This document shows, piece after piece, positions 8,490 through 18,177 of a stretch of 64,000 bases of DNA. Every line of letters starts with the position of its first letter. The first letter of the stretch is position 1. The translations under genes and the position numbers were made by a program. The stretch is from the NCBI RefSeq assembly GCF_024055605.1, contig NZ_JAMXLX010000009.1, forward strand, positions 62,001 through 126,000. Direction: 5' to 3'. This DNA comes from Ciceribacter sichuanensis (GTDB taxonomy: Bacteria > Pseudomonadota > Alphaproteobacteria > Rhizobiales > Rhizobiaceae). The notes beneath the pieces are model-generated. The model had not been told where the DNA came from. It searched no databases and worked only from the letters and a program-made list of their open reading frames with translations.

Positions 8490-9485
8490 ATGACCGAAAC
8501 CTTTACCGCGATCGTCATCGATGCCGTGGATGGAAAGCCGAAGCCGGAATTCCGTGAGCTTTCCCTGTCCGATCTGCCTGACAATGACGTGCTGGTCGAA
8601 ATCGCGTTTTCGACGCTCAACTACAAGGACGGCCTTGCCGTCTCCGGCAAGGGCCGCATTGCGCGTCGTATGCCACTGGTGGCTGGCATCGATCTCGCGG
8701 GTACGGTCGTCGAATCCCGGTCGCCGCTGTGGAAGGCCGGCGACAAGGTCGTGGTCAACGGTTTCGGTCTTTCCGAAACGGAGTGGGGCGGCTACTCGCG
8801 CTTCCAGCGCCTGAAGCCTGAATGGCTGATGCGTCTGCCGGAGACATTTTCGTTCGAACAGGCGATGGCTATCGGAACCGCCGGTTATACGGCGGCGCTC
8901 TGTGTCAACGTGCTCGAGGATTGGGGCAGCATCAAGCCGGGTGAGGGCGAAGTGCTCGTCACCGGCGCTGCAGGTGGCGTCGGTTCGGTCGCGATCAGCC
9001 TTCTGGCGGCGCGGGGTTACAAGGTGACCGCTTCGACCGGACGTCCCGAAACCCATGACTACCTCGCCTCGCTCGGTGCTTCAGCCTTCATCGACCGTGC
9101 GAGCCTTTCCGAGAAGGGTGGGCCGCTGCAGAAAGAGCGCTGGAGCGGCGCGGTGGATAGCGTCGGCTCGACCACGCTCGCCAATGTTCTGGCACAGACG
9201 GTCTATGGCGGCGGCGTTGCGGCTTGCGGACTTGCCGGCGGTGCGGATCTTCCGGCGACGGTTCTGCCGCATATCCTGCGCGGTGTTGCCCTGCTGGGCG
9301 TCGATTCCGTCATGGCGCCCATGGCGAAGCGCGTGCGGGCCTGGCAGACCCTTTCGGAATCGCTCGACATCAAGCATCTCTCGGCGCTCACCACTGTCGA
9401 ACCGATGTCGAAGCTTCCCGAACTCGCCGACGCCATCGTCGCCGGCCAGATTCGCGGCCGTGTCGTCATCGACGTCTCCCGCTAA
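8490..9485 (+). CDS. Acrylyl-CoA reductase-like MDR oxidoreductase (AcuI/YhdH family)
   Basis: A 331-residue zinc-independent medium-chain dehydrogenase/reductase. AcuI/YhdH enzymes reduce acrylyl-CoA to propionyl-CoA with NADPH. Features are LNYKDGLAVSGKG near residue 38, MPLVAGIDLAGTVV near residue 55, and the Rossmann glycine motif VLVTGAAGGVGSVAISLLAA near residue 150. The C-terminal segment is IRGRVVIDV. The start at 8490 fits AcuI family starts and has AGGAG upstream; an in-frame ATG exists at 8442 inside the end of the regulator gene. Because it follows the FadR-type regulator on the same strand, the two may be co-expressed. The YhdH versus AcuI assignment is uncertain. Confidence 0.85.
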   Translation: MTETFTAIVIDAVDGKPKPEFRELSLSDLPDNDVLVEIAFSTLNYKDGLAVSGKGRIARRMPLVAGIDLAGTVVESRSPLWKAGDKVVVNGFGLSETEWGGYSRFQRLKPEWLMRLPETFSFEQAMAIGTAGYTAALCVNVLEDWGSIKPGEGEVLVTGAAGGVGSVAISLLAARGYKVTASTGRPETHDYLASLGASAFIDRASLSEKGGPLQKERWSGAVDSVGSTTLANVLAQTVYGGGVAACGLAGGADLPATVLPHILRGVALLGVDSVMAPMAKRVRAWQTLSESLDIKHLSALTTVEPMSKLPELADAIVAGQIRGRVVIDVSR

Positions 9486-9538
9486 GCGAGGTGTCTGCTT
9501 TCCGGTCGAGCTTGGTTTTCGTGGGAAAGCAAATGGAT

Positions 9539-9594
9539 TGCCGGATCGAAATCCGGCAGCCCCGGAATGCGCGAGCCGGCGTCTCGAACGCCGG
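9539..9594 (+). terminator. Pair of hairpins between the reductase gene and hupU
   Basis: TGCCGGAT and ATCCGGCA (9539-9558) form an 8-bp stem with a CGAA tetraloop. CCGGCGT and ACGCCGG (9576-9594) form a 7-bp stem. Neither is followed by a T tract, so termination is uncertain. They may simply insulate the hydrogenase locus. Confidence 0.35.
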
Positions 9595-9643
9595 TTGACC
9601 GCTTCGTGCCGGGATGCGACATTCCGCCATCATGTTTGCCGGA

Positions 9644-10657
9644 ATGACAAAAGACAAGCGACCGATGACGCTGCTGTGGCTGCAAGCCGGCAGTTGCGGC
9701 GGATGCACGATGTCTGTGCTGGACAATGGCGCGCAGGGCTGGGCTCGTGAACTCAAGTCATTCGGCATCGAACTGCTGTGGCATCCTTCCTTGAGCGAAG
9801 AGAGCGGTGTCGAGGCCATCGAGATCCTCGAGGCCGTGGCCGAGGGCCGAACACCGCTCGATTTCCTGTGTATCGAAGGATCGATCCTGCGTGGACCCAA
9901 TGGCAGCGGGTTGTTCAACCGGCTGGCAGGGACGGGACGTACAATGCTGGAATGGGTGACCCGGCTTGCGCCACACGCCCAGTACTGTCTGGCGGTCGGC
10001 ACCTGTGCGTCCTACGGGGGCATTCATGCTTCGGCGCCCGACCCGACGGAGGCCTGCGGGCTGCAATATGAAGGGTCTCTTTCCGGCGGTGCGCTCGGCG
10101 GCGACTATCGTTCGCTTGCCGGCCTGCCGGTGATCAATATCGCCGGCTGCGCGCCGCATCCGGGCTGGATCATGGAAACCATCGTCGGCCTGCAGATGGG
10201 CGACTTCGACGAACGCGACCTCGACAGTCTGGGGCGGCCGAAGTTCTATGCCAAGACGCTGGCCCATCACGGCTGCGAGCGCAACGAATATTACGAGTTC
10301 AAGGCGAGCGCCGAGAAGCTGTCAGATCTCGGCTGTCTGATGGAACATCTCGGCTGCAAGGCGACGCAGGCGGTCGGCGATTGCAACCAGCGCGGCTGGA
10401 ATGGCGGCGGTTCCTGCACCCATGGCGGCTTTTCCTGCATCGCCTGCACCTCGCCCGGTTTCGAGGGCACGACCGGTTTTCTCGAGACGCCGAAGGTGGG
10501 CGGTATTCCGGTCGGGCTGCCGCTCGACATGCCGAAGGCATGGTTCGTGGCGCTGGCCGCGCTGTCGAAATCGGCAACGCCGGATCGCGTGCGTGAAAAC
10601 GCAACCTCCGACCGCGTTATCCTCGATCCCAAGCGCAACGGGAAATCAGGCGAATGA
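9644..10657 (+). CDS. hupU: H2-sensing regulatory [NiFe] hydrogenase, small subunit
   Basis: A 337-residue homologue of HupU/HoxB, the electron-transferring subunit of the cytoplasmic H2 sensor. The N terminus is LLWLQAGSCGGCTMSVL, supplying the proximal-cluster cysteines, and there is no Tat leader, unlike HupS encoded downstream. Further cluster cysteines are in AVGTCASYGG, NIAGCAPHPGW, AHHGCERNEYYE, and a C-terminal group from NQRGWNGGGSC to FSCIACTSPGF. Starts at 9614, 9632, 9644 and 9665 are all in frame. 9644 is a compromise by family length because no ribosome site clearly decides. The stop overlaps the hupV start by ATGA. Together with HupV it would signal H2 to the kinase HupT. Confidence 0.93.
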   Translation: MTKDKRPMTLLWLQAGSCGGCTMSVLDNGAQGWARELKSFGIELLWHPSLSEESGVEAIEILEAVAEGRTPLDFLCIEGSILRGPNGSGLFNRLAGTGRTMLEWVTRLAPHAQYCLAVGTCASYGGIHASAPDPTEACGLQYEGSLSGGALGGDYRSLAGLPVINIAGCAPHPGWIMETIVGLQMGDFDERDLDSLGRPKFYAKTLAHHGCERNEYYEFKASAEKLSDLGCLMEHLGCKATQAVGDCNQRGWNGGGSCTHGGFSCIACTSPGFEGTTGFLETPKVGGIPVGLPLDMPKAWFVALAALSKSATPDRVRENATSDRVILDPKRNGKSGE

Positions 10658-12096
10658 GCCGCGTTGTTGCCGGTCCCTTCAATCGTATCGAGGGCGATCT
10701 CGAGGTTGCGCTAGACATCAAGGACGGCGTGATCGAGAAGGCCGAGGTCACCACAACGCTTTATCGCGGCTTCGAGCAGATGCTGAGTGGTCGTCCGGGG
10801 CTGGACGCGCTGGTGATTGCGCCGCGCATCTGCGGCATCTGTTCGGTGTCGCAGTCGGTTGCTGCGGCCACGGCACTGCGCAATCTCGCCGGCGGCAGGG
10901 CAGCTACGAATGGTTATCTGGCGACCAATCTCGCGCATGCGGCGGAAAACATCGCCGATCATCTTACCCACTTCTACCTGTTCTTCATGCCCGATTTCGC
11001 CCGCGACGAATATGCCGCCAGAGGCTGGTTCGGGCATGCCGTCGAACGCTTCAAGGCGGTCAGCGGCGGCGGTTCGGCGCAGTTCTTGCCCATGCGCAAG
11101 CGGCTGTTGGAAGTCATGGGGGTGATTGCTGGCAAGTGGCCGCATTCGCTCGCCATCCAGCCCGGCGGCACGACGCGTGCGATCGACGTCGGGGAGCGGG
11201 TGCAGCTGGCGACCCTTCTGGGCGAGTTCGAGGTTTTCCTCGCGCAGACGCTTTATGGCGCGCCGCTGGAGCAGATGCTTGCCATGGAGACGCCGGAGGA
11301 GCTTGAGGCCTATGCGCAGGAACCCGGCGGCGACTTCCGCTTCTTCCTGAGGCTGGCCGACGATCTGACGCTTTCGCGGCTTGGCAAGGGGCCGGGCAAG
11401 CTCCTGTCCTACGGCGCCTACCACACGGCGGAAAGCTCGCTGCTGCCGGCGGGTGTCATGCGGGCGGACGGTACGATCTCGCCGCTCGATATCGAGGGCA
11501 TCTCCGAGGATGTCGCCCACTCCTGGTTCGTGCGGACGGGCGACCGCCCATGGGACGCCGAAACCATTCCCGTTGCGGAGAAGGAAGGAGCCTATTCCTG
11601 GGCCAAGGCTCCACGGCTGGATGGCTTTCCGGTGGAAACCGGCGCTGCCGCACGGCTTGCGGTGGCAGGGCATCCGCTGGTTCAGGCGCTGATCGCCCGT
11701 GATGGAGGCACTTCCGTCAGAACGCGCGTCGTCGCGCGACTGATCGAGACGGCGCTGCTCGTCTACAGCATGCAGGGATGGCTCCGCCAGCTTCGGCTGA
11801 AGGACGAATTCTGCAGCCATTTCGCCCTGCCGGAAGAGGCGAGCGGCGTCGGTCTGGTGGAGGCCGCCCGTGGTGCGCTCGGCCACTGGATGGCTGTGCG
11901 TTCAGACCGGATCGAGCGCTACCAGATCATCGCTCCCACCACCTGGAACTTTTCGCCGCGCGATGCCGCGGGTGTTCCGGGGCCGCTCGAAAGTGCGCTT
12001 GCCGGTCTCGATACCGGCTGTTTCGGCGCAAAGTCGGCCGCATTGCAGCATGTTATCCGTTCCTTCGATCCCTGCATGGTCTGCACTGCCCATTGA
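10654..12096 (+). CDS. hupV: H2-sensing regulatory [NiFe] hydrogenase, large subunit
   Basis: A 480-residue HupV/HoxC homologue holding the Ni-Fe site of the sensor hydrogenase. The N-terminal ligand motif is RICGICSVSQSV near residue 60 and the C-terminal motif is DPCMVCTAH. The protein ends exactly at that histidine, so it has no cleavable C-terminal peptide and needs no endopeptidase, a known hallmark of regulatory hydrogenases. This contrasts with HupL, which keeps a 15-residue tail. It is translationally coupled to hupU. In the family, the sensor complex binds the kinase HupT/HoxJ and relieves its negative effect on the response regulator when H2 is present. Both partner regulators are encoded at the end of this locus. 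Confidence 0.95.
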   Translation: MSRVVAGPFNRIEGDLEVALDIKDGVIEKAEVTTTLYRGFEQMLSGRPGLDALVIAPRICGICSVSQSVAAATALRNLAGGRAATNGYLATNLAHAAENIADHLTHFYLFFMPDFARDEYAARGWFGHAVERFKAVSGGGSAQFLPMRKRLLEVMGVIAGKWPHSLAIQPGGTTRAIDVGERVQLATLLGEFEVFLAQTLYGAPLEQMLAMETPEELEAYAQEPGGDFRFFLRLADDLTLSRLGKGPGKLLSYGAYHTAESSLLPAGVMRADGTISPLDIEGISEDVAHSWFVRTGDRPWDAETIPVAEKEGAYSWAKAPRLDGFPVETGAAARLAVAGHPLVQALIARDGGTSVRTRVVARLIETALLVYSMQGWLRQLRLKDEFCSHFALPEEASGVGLVEAARGALGHWMAVRSDRIERYQIIAPTTWNFSPRDAAGVPGPLESALAGLDTGCFGAKSAALQHVIRSFDPCMVCTAH

Positions 12097-12120
12097 CGAC
12101 GGTCAGGCGGTCATGAAGCC

Positions 12121-12164
12121 GACAACACGGCTTGCAGCGGTGTAATGCTGCTTTTCATGTTGTC
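12121..12164 (+). terminator. Composite dyad after hupV
   Basis: GACAACA (12121-12127) pairs with TGTTGTC (12158-12164). Between them GCAGC (12134-12138) pairs with GCTGC (12147-12151), followed by TTTT. This could end the hupUV transcript before the hupS promoter. The stems are modest, so confidence is low. Confidence 0.4.
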
Positions 12165-12214
12165 TGCGGCAGCGGATATTTCCTGCGACTCTTTTTCATA
12201 AAATAACGCAGTTA

Positions 12215-12227
12215 TATCAATCTCATA
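12215..12227. promoter_or_regulatory. Possible IHF site upstream of hupS promoter
   Basis: TATCAATCTCATA resembles the IHF consensus WATCAA-N4-TTR with a mismatch. It lies about 40 bases before the -24 element in an AT-rich stretch (12190-12240). Sigma-54 hydrogenase promoters commonly need IHF bending. This is weak evidence by itself. Confidence 0.3.
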
Positions 12228-12255
12228 TCCAGAAAAATCTCGGGTGCATCCAAAG

Positions 12256-12271
12256 TGGTCCGCTTCTTGCT
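12256..12271 (+). promoter_or_regulatory. Sigma-54 type (-24/-12) promoter of hupS
   Basis: TGGTCCGCTTCTTGCT has the -24 GG (12257-12258) and -12 GC (12269-12270) exactly 12 bases apart, as sigma-54 requires. Expected transcription start is near 12282, about 60 bases before the hupS ATG. The enhancer-binding protein HoxA encoded downstream, which keeps a GAFTGA-like loop, is the natural activator. Confidence 0.75.
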
Positions 12272-12344
12272 GTGCGTTGCTTTGACGCAGCCGCGATGAG
12301 TTCGAACGGCGCGGCCACGGAATGGAACTGCCGGAGGGATACTT

Positions 12345-13427
12345 ATGGCAACTGCTGAAACTTTCTATGACGTCATTCGCCGCCAGGGGATCACCCGGCG
12401 CAGCTTCACCAAATTCTGCAGCCTGACGGCCGCGAGCCTGGGCTTCGGTCCGGGAGCTGCAACCGCCATGGCCGAGGCGCTGGAAACCAAGGAACGCGTT
12501 CCGGTCATCTGGATGCACGGGCTGGAATGCACCTGCTGTTCGGAGAGCTTCATCCGCTCGGCCCATCCGCTGGTCAAGGACGTCATCCTGTCGATGATCT
12601 CGCTCGACTATGACGACACGATCATGGCGGCAGCCGGTCATCAGGCCGAGGCGATCCTCGAAGAGACCAAGGAAAAATACAAGGGCAAGTATATCCTCGC
12701 CGTTGAAGGCAATCCGCCGCTCAACGAGGACGGGATGTTCTGTATCGACGGCGGCCGGCCCTTCGTCGAAAAGCTGAAGTGGATGGCCGAAGATGCCTTC
12801 GCCGTTATCGCCTGGGGCGCCTGCGCTTCCTGGGGCTGCGTGCAGGCCGCCAAGCCGAACCCGACCCAGGCCACCCCGATCGACAAGGTCATCCGCGACA
12901 AGCCGATCATCAAGGTTCCCGGCTGTCCCCCCATCGCCGAGGTCATGACGGGCGTCGTCACCTACATCACCACCTTCGGAAAGCTGCCGGAACTCGACCG
13001 TCAGGGTCGTCCGAAGATGTTTTATTCCCAGCGTATTCACGACAAGTGCTACCGCCGTCCGCATTTCGACGCCGGCCAGTTCGTCGAGGAATGGGACGAC
13101 GAAGGCGCACGCAAGGGCTACTGCCTCTACAAGATGGGCTGCAAGGGTCCGACGACCTACAACGCCTGCTCCACCGTTCGCTGGAACGGCGGTGTCTCCT
13201 TCCCGATCCAGTCGGGCCATGGCTGCATCGGCTGCTCGGAAGACAATTTCTGGGATCAGGGCAGCTTCTATGACCGCCTGACCAATATCCAGCAGTTCGG
13301 CATCGAAGCGAATGCCGACAAGATCGGCATGACAGCAGCCGGCGTCGTGGGCGGGGCGATCGCCGCGCATGCGGCACTGACCGCCGTCAAGCGCGTTACC
13401 GCCAAGCGCGAAAAAGCCGACGCATAA
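12345..13427 (+). CDS. hupS: Uptake [NiFe] hydrogenase small subunit
   Basis: A 360-residue precursor of the membrane-bound uptake hydrogenase small subunit, carrying three Fe-S clusters that pass electrons from H2 toward cytochrome b. The Tat signal RRSFTKF lies near residue 19, followed by a hydrophobic alanine-rich stretch. Proximal-cluster cysteines are in [18 protein letters not shown] and KVPGCPP. The distal and medial clusters are in [23 protein letters not shown] and [11 protein letters not shown]-terminal hydrophobic helix ([20 protein letters not shown]) anchors it in the membrane. GGAGGG precedes the ATG. It is the first gene of the hupSLCDE(F) transcript under the sigma-54 promoter. 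Confidence 0.97.
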   Translation: MATAETFYDVIRRQGITRRSFTKFCSLTAASLGFGPGAATAMAEALETKERVPVIWMHGLECTCCSESFIRSAHPLVKDVILSMISLDYDDTIMAAAGHQAEAILEETKEKYKGKYILAVEGNPPLNEDGMFCIDGGRPFVEKLKWMAEDAFAVIAWGACASWGCVQAAKPNPTQATPIDKVIRDKPIIKVPGCPPIAEVMTGVVTYITTFGKLPELDRQGRPKMFYSQRIHDKCYRRPHFDAGQFVEEWDDEGARKGYCLYKMGCKGPTTYNACSTVRWNGGVSFPIQSGHGCIGCSEDNFWDQGSFYDRLTNIQQFGIEANADKIGMTAAGVVGGAIAAHAALTAVKRVTAKREKADA

Positions 13428-13454
13428 GAACCAATCCGGGCAGGAAACAGCACC

Positions 13455-15245
<1,791 letters not shown>

Positions 15246-15257
15246 GGAGGGGTCGCC

Positions 15258-15977
15258 ATGAACACGAACAAGTCATTGGCGGCTGATTCCCATGGGGAAG
15301 CCACTGCGCAGGTCGAGACCGTCTACGTCTACGAGGTGCCGGTCCGTATCTGGCATTGGGTGAACGCCTTCGCGATCTTCACGCTGGCGCTCACCGGATA
15401 TTTCATCGGAACGCCTCTCCCTTCCATGCCGGGGGAGGCCAGCGCCAACTATCTGATGGGTTATATCCGGTTCACGCATTTCGCCGCCGGCCAGATCCTG
15501 ACGGTCTTCCTGCTGCTGCGCGTCTACTGGGCCTTTGTCGGCAATCCGCATGCCCGGCAGATCTTCTTCGTACCGTTCTGGAGCGCGCAGTACTGGAGGG
15601 AATGGTTGCACGAGGTGAAGTGGTACTCTTTCCTCGCGTCGGAGCCGAAGAAATACATCGGCCACAATCCGCTGGCGCAGTTCTCGATGTTCCTCGCCTT
15701 CATGCTGCCGCTGGTCTTCATGGTCGTCACGGGCTTCGCGCTCTACAGCGAAGGCACCGGGCGCGACAGCTGGCAGTATGCGCTGTTCGGCTGGGTCTTC
15801 TCGATCTGGCCCAACAGCCAGGACGTCCACACCTATCATCACTTCGGCATGTGGGTGATCCTGCTGTTCGTCATGGTGCATATCTACGTGGCCGTTCGCG
15901 AGGACATCATGAGTCGCCAGAGCATCATCTCCTCGATGATCTCGGGCGAGCGATTGTTCAAGGACCGGGAGGACTGA
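15258..15977 (+). CDS. hupC: Ni/Fe-hydrogenase b-type cytochrome subunit
   Basis: A 239-residue HupC/HyaC di-heme cytochrome b that links the hydrogenase to the quinone pool. Membrane segments are visible at about residues 30-50 (VNAFAIFTLALTGYFIG), 75-95, 140-165 (FLAFMLPLVFMVVTGFALY) and 195-215 (MWVILLFVMVHIYVAV). Candidate heme histidines are in VRIWHWVNAF, RFTHFAAGQ, HTYHHFGMW and MVHIYVAV. GAGGAGGGG precedes the ATG, and the start is 12 bases after hupL. It makes the enzyme respiratory and able to feed H2 electrons into aerobic respiration. Confidence 0.96.
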   Translation: MNTNKSLAADSHGEATAQVETVYVYEVPVRIWHWVNAFAIFTLALTGYFIGTPLPSMPGEASANYLMGYIRFTHFAAGQILTVFLLLRVYWAFVGNPHARQIFFVPFWSAQYWREWLHEVKWYSFLASEPKKYIGHNPLAQFSMFLAFMLPLVFMVVTGFALYSEGTGRDSWQYALFGWVFSIWPNSQDVHTYHHFGMWVILLFVMVHIYVAVREDIMSRQSIISSMISGERLFKDRED

Positions 15978-15978
15978 G

Positions 15979-16578
15979 ATGGCTGTACAGCCGGATACCG
16001 GTTCCCCGCGCATCCTCGTGCTCGGCATCGGCAATATACTCTGGGCCGACGAAGGCTTCGGGGTGCGGGCGGTGGAGGCCTTTCACAAGGTCTACGAAGT
16101 GCCTGACAACGTAACCATCCTCGACGGCGGCACGCAGGGGCTTTACCTCGTGCAGTTCGTCAACGAACACGATCGCCTGATCGTCTTCGATGCCATCGAT
16201 TACGGCCTTGAGCCGGGCACGATGAAGGTGGTGGAAGACGACGAGGTGCCGAAATTCACCGGCGCCAAGAAGATGAGCCTTCACCAGACGGGCTTTCAGG
16301 AAGTGCTGAGCGCTGCCGACCTCATGGGCCATTACCCGGAACGCCTGACCCTGATCGGCTGCCAGCCGCTGGATCTTGAAGACTGGGGCGGTCCGCTGAC
16401 CCCGCCGGTCAAGGCCGTCATTCCGGCGGCCGTCGAGGCGGCGGTGGGCATCCTGCGAAACTGGGGCGTCACGGTCACACGGCGACCACAGGGCGCGGCG
16501 GTTCCGCCGCTTCTGGAAAACGACATCGATTTTGAAAGCTACGAGCGGCGCACGGAAGCGGCTGCCCTCAACCCTTGA
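15979..16578 (+). CDS. hupD: Hydrogenase maturation endopeptidase for HupL
   Basis: A 199-residue member of the HupD/HyaD/HybD protease family, which cuts the C-terminal tail from the large subunit after nickel insertion. The N-terminal motif ILVLGIGNILWADEGFGVRA contains the metal-binding glutamate. GGTQGLYLVQF follows, then FDAIDYGLEPG with an acidic ligand, and KMSLHQTGFQEVL with the conserved histidine. It starts one base after the hupC stop, with GGGAGG upstream. The substrate cleavage site is the HupL tail described above; HupV needs none. Confidence 0.95.
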   Translation: MAVQPDTGSPRILVLGIGNILWADEGFGVRAVEAFHKVYEVPDNVTILDGGTQGLYLVQFVNEHDRLIVFDAIDYGLEPGTMKVVEDDEVPKFTGAKKMSLHQTGFQEVLSAADLMGHYPERLTLIGCQPLDLEDWGGPLTPPVKAVIPAAVEAAVGILRNWGVTVTRRPQGAAVPPLLENDIDFESYERRTEAAALNP

Positions 16579-16588
16579 GGAGACTATC

Positions 16589-17164
16589 ATGAACTATCGC
16601 AAACTGGCGCTGACGCTTGCAGTCCTGGCGCTGCCGGGCGTCGCCAATGCGCATGTCGGGCTTCATACGGACGGGGCCATGGCCGGTATCGGCCATCCCT
16701 TCAGGGGCCTCGATCATATCCTGGCCATGGTTGTCGTCGGCTTCTGGGCCTCGACGCTCGGCGGGCGCGCCCGCTGGATCGTGCCGGCGGCCTTCGTCTC
16801 GGTGATGGCGCTTGGTGGCCTCATGGGCATTTACGGCGTTCCGCTGCCGATGGTCGAAACGGGCATTGCGCTGACGGTTGCCGTGCTCGGTCTGCTGGTC
16901 GCTTTCGAAGTCAAGGTCCCGACTGCTGCTGCCGCAGTCATCGTCGGCATCTGCGCTCTCTTCCATGGCCATGCTCACGGTTCCGAATTGCCTGAGATGG
17001 CGCATGCCGGCGGCTATGTTGCTGGCTTCATGGCGGCGACCGTCGTCCTGCACCTGATCGGCATCGGGCTCGCATCGCTGCGCTTCGGCAAGGCGGGGCA
17101 GATTGTCGGTCGTATCGCCGGTGCGGCGGTCGCCCTTACCGGTGCGGCGCTGATCGCCGGCTGA
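16589..17164 (+). CDS. hupE: HupE/UreJ-family nickel permease
   Basis: A 191-residue membrane protein with an N-terminal signal peptide (MNYRKLALTLAVLALPG, cleaved near VANA-HVG) and about six further hydrophobic helices. The family motif is GHPFRGLDHILAM near residue 35, with the histidines and aspartate thought to bind Ni2+. A second histidine-rich segment is FHGHAHGSE. HupE proteins mediate nickel diffusion or uptake for hydrogenase. The ATG at 16589 is preceded by GAGGAG; an ATG 57 bases upstream lies within hupD and would spoil the signal peptide. It follows hupD directly, and a stable hairpin follows it. Confidence 0.93.
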   Translation: MNYRKLALTLAVLALPGVANAHVGLHTDGAMAGIGHPFRGLDHILAMVVVGFWASTLGGRARWIVPAAFVSVMALGGLMGIYGVPLPMVETGIALTVAVLGLLVAFEVKVPTAAAAVIVGICALFHGHAHGSELPEMAHAGGYVAGFMAATVVLHLIGIGLASLRFGKAGQIVGRIAGAAVALTGAALIAG

Positions 17165-17192
17165 ACCGGAAGGTCCCGGATCGATATCTTCC

Positions 17193-17232
17193 GGGGGCCG
17201 GGAGGCGCAGGTCGCCTCGGCCCCCGTTCTTT
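17193..17232 (+). terminator. Strong intra-operon hairpin between hupE and hupF
   Basis: GGGGGCCG (17193-17200) pairs with CGGCCCCC (17218-17225). An inner AGGCG pairs with CGCCT, and GTTCTTT follows. It could attenuate transcription from the hupS promoter before the accessory genes, or stabilise the upstream mRNA. Confidence 0.55.
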
Positions 17233-17260
17233 GCAATACGAATGATGGAGAACGGATGCC

Positions 17261-17557
17261 ATGTGCATAGGCATTCCCATGCGAGTGGTCGCGGGCGGCG
17301 AGTTTGTCGCGCAATGCGAGCGCCACGGTACGATATCCCCGATCTCGCTGATGTTGGTCGGCCCCCAGGAACCCGGAACCTACCTGCTCACCCATCTCGG
17401 CACCGCGATGCGCGTTCTCGATCCTGAGGAAGCGCAGGCCATCGACAATGCGCTCACCGGTCTGGCCGAGGCTGTCGAAGGCCGTGACTTCGAAATGCTG
17501 TTTGCCGATCTCGTATCCCGCGAGCCGGAACTCCCGGCGCATCTGCGCACGGAGTGA
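17261..17557 (+). CDS. hupF: HypC-family hydrogenase assembly chaperone HupF
   Basis: A 98-residue HupF. It shares the family start MCIGIPMRVV, in which Cys2 binds the Fe(CN)2CO carrier or the large-subunit precursor. It is longer than HypC, with the C-terminal extension seen in HupF proteins, which are reported to protect HupL maturation under oxygen. A separate hypC is present at 24394, so the locus has both paralogues, as in other rhizobial clusters. It lies between the hairpin after hupE and the sigma-54 site before hupG. Confidence 0.92.
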   Translation: MCIGIPMRVVAGGEFVAQCERHGTISPISLMLVGPQEPGTYLLTHLGTAMRVLDPEEAQAIDNALTGLAEAVEGRDFEMLFADLVSREPELPAHLRTE

Positions 17558-17573
17558 AAAGATAGTTCTCACT

Positions 17574-17592
17574 ATGGAAATTTACTTTCCAT
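17574..17592. promoter_or_regulatory. Inverted repeat upstream of hupG promoter
   Basis: ATGGAAA (17574-17580) and TTTCCAT (17586-17592) form a perfect 7-bp dyad around 5 bases. Its centre is about 85 bases before the -24 element. A shorter copy, ATGGA-A-TCCAT, lies at 17642-17652. The position fits an enhancer-binding site, for example for HoxA. That role is inferred from position alone. Confidence 0.4.
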
Positions 17593-17664
17593 TTGGTCGT
17601 CGAAAATAATCGGTCGGTCTGAAAATTTCCCTTCCGGAACAATGGAATCCATCTTTGCCCAGTC

Positions 17665-17680
17665 TGGCACGCCGCTTGCT
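17665..17680 (+). promoter_or_regulatory. Sigma-54 promoter upstream of hupG
   Basis: TGGCACGCCGCTTGCT matches the sigma-54 consensus TGGCACG-N4-TTGCW at every defined position, with GG (17666) and GC (17678) 12 bases apart. It sits in the 170-base hupF-hupG gap. Transcription would start near 17691, about 37 bases before the hupG ATG, and read hupG through hupT. Confidence 0.88.
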
Positions 17681-17727
17681 GATCAGTTCTTGAGAATGTT
17701 TTGCACGGCAATCTTGTGGAGGAAATG

Positions 17728-18177
17728 ATGCCATCCCATCTGGTTCGCGCTCTCAGTGAAAGAGCGCAACTGCCCGTCGTCGACGAAACGAATATCGACG
17801 CCTTCCTTGCCCCGACTGAAGGCGAGGCGGAGAACACTGTGCTGTTCTTCACCGGTGATCCCGCGCAGCGGCCCGAGGCCGATGACGTGGCCGTCGTGCT
17901 TCCGGAAATCCTGCAGGCCTTTCGCGGCCGCCTTCGCGGTGCGGTGGTGAAGCGGAGCGCGGAAGACAAGCTCAAAACGCGCTTCAGCGTCATGGTCATG
18001 CCGAGCCTCGTCGTGACCCGTCGCGACCAGCCCGTCGGCGTGCTCGGCAAGATCCGCGACTGGTCCGAATATGTTGAAAAGATCAGCGCATGGCTGTCGC
18101 CCGATGCGCCCGTCATTGTTCCCTCCGGCGGGCCTAAGGTCGAAATCACGCATGCCGGCAAGGAGATCGTACGATGA
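17728..18177 (+). CDS. hupG: Hydrogenase accessory protein HupG (HyaE family)
   Basis: A 149-residue HupG/HyaE protein with a thioredoxin-like fold but no CxxC redox motif. It is believed to act as a chaperone for the Tat-bearing small subunit. Recognisable stretches are LPVVDETNIDAFL near the start, ENTVLFFTGDPAQRPE, and SVMVMPSLVVTRRDQPVGVL, where the thioredoxin cis-proline region lies. GGAGG is five bases before the ATG at 17728 and decides it over the ATG three bases earlier. It is the first gene after the perfect sigma-54 site and overlaps hupH by four bases. Confidence 0.9.
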   Translation: MPSHLVRALSERAQLPVVDETNIDAFLAPTEGEAENTVLFFTGDPAQRPEADDVAVVLPEILQAFRGRLRGAVVKRSAEDKLKTRFSVMVMPSLVVTRRDQPVGVLGKIRDWSEYVEKISAWLSPDAPVIVPSGGPKVEITHAGKEIVR

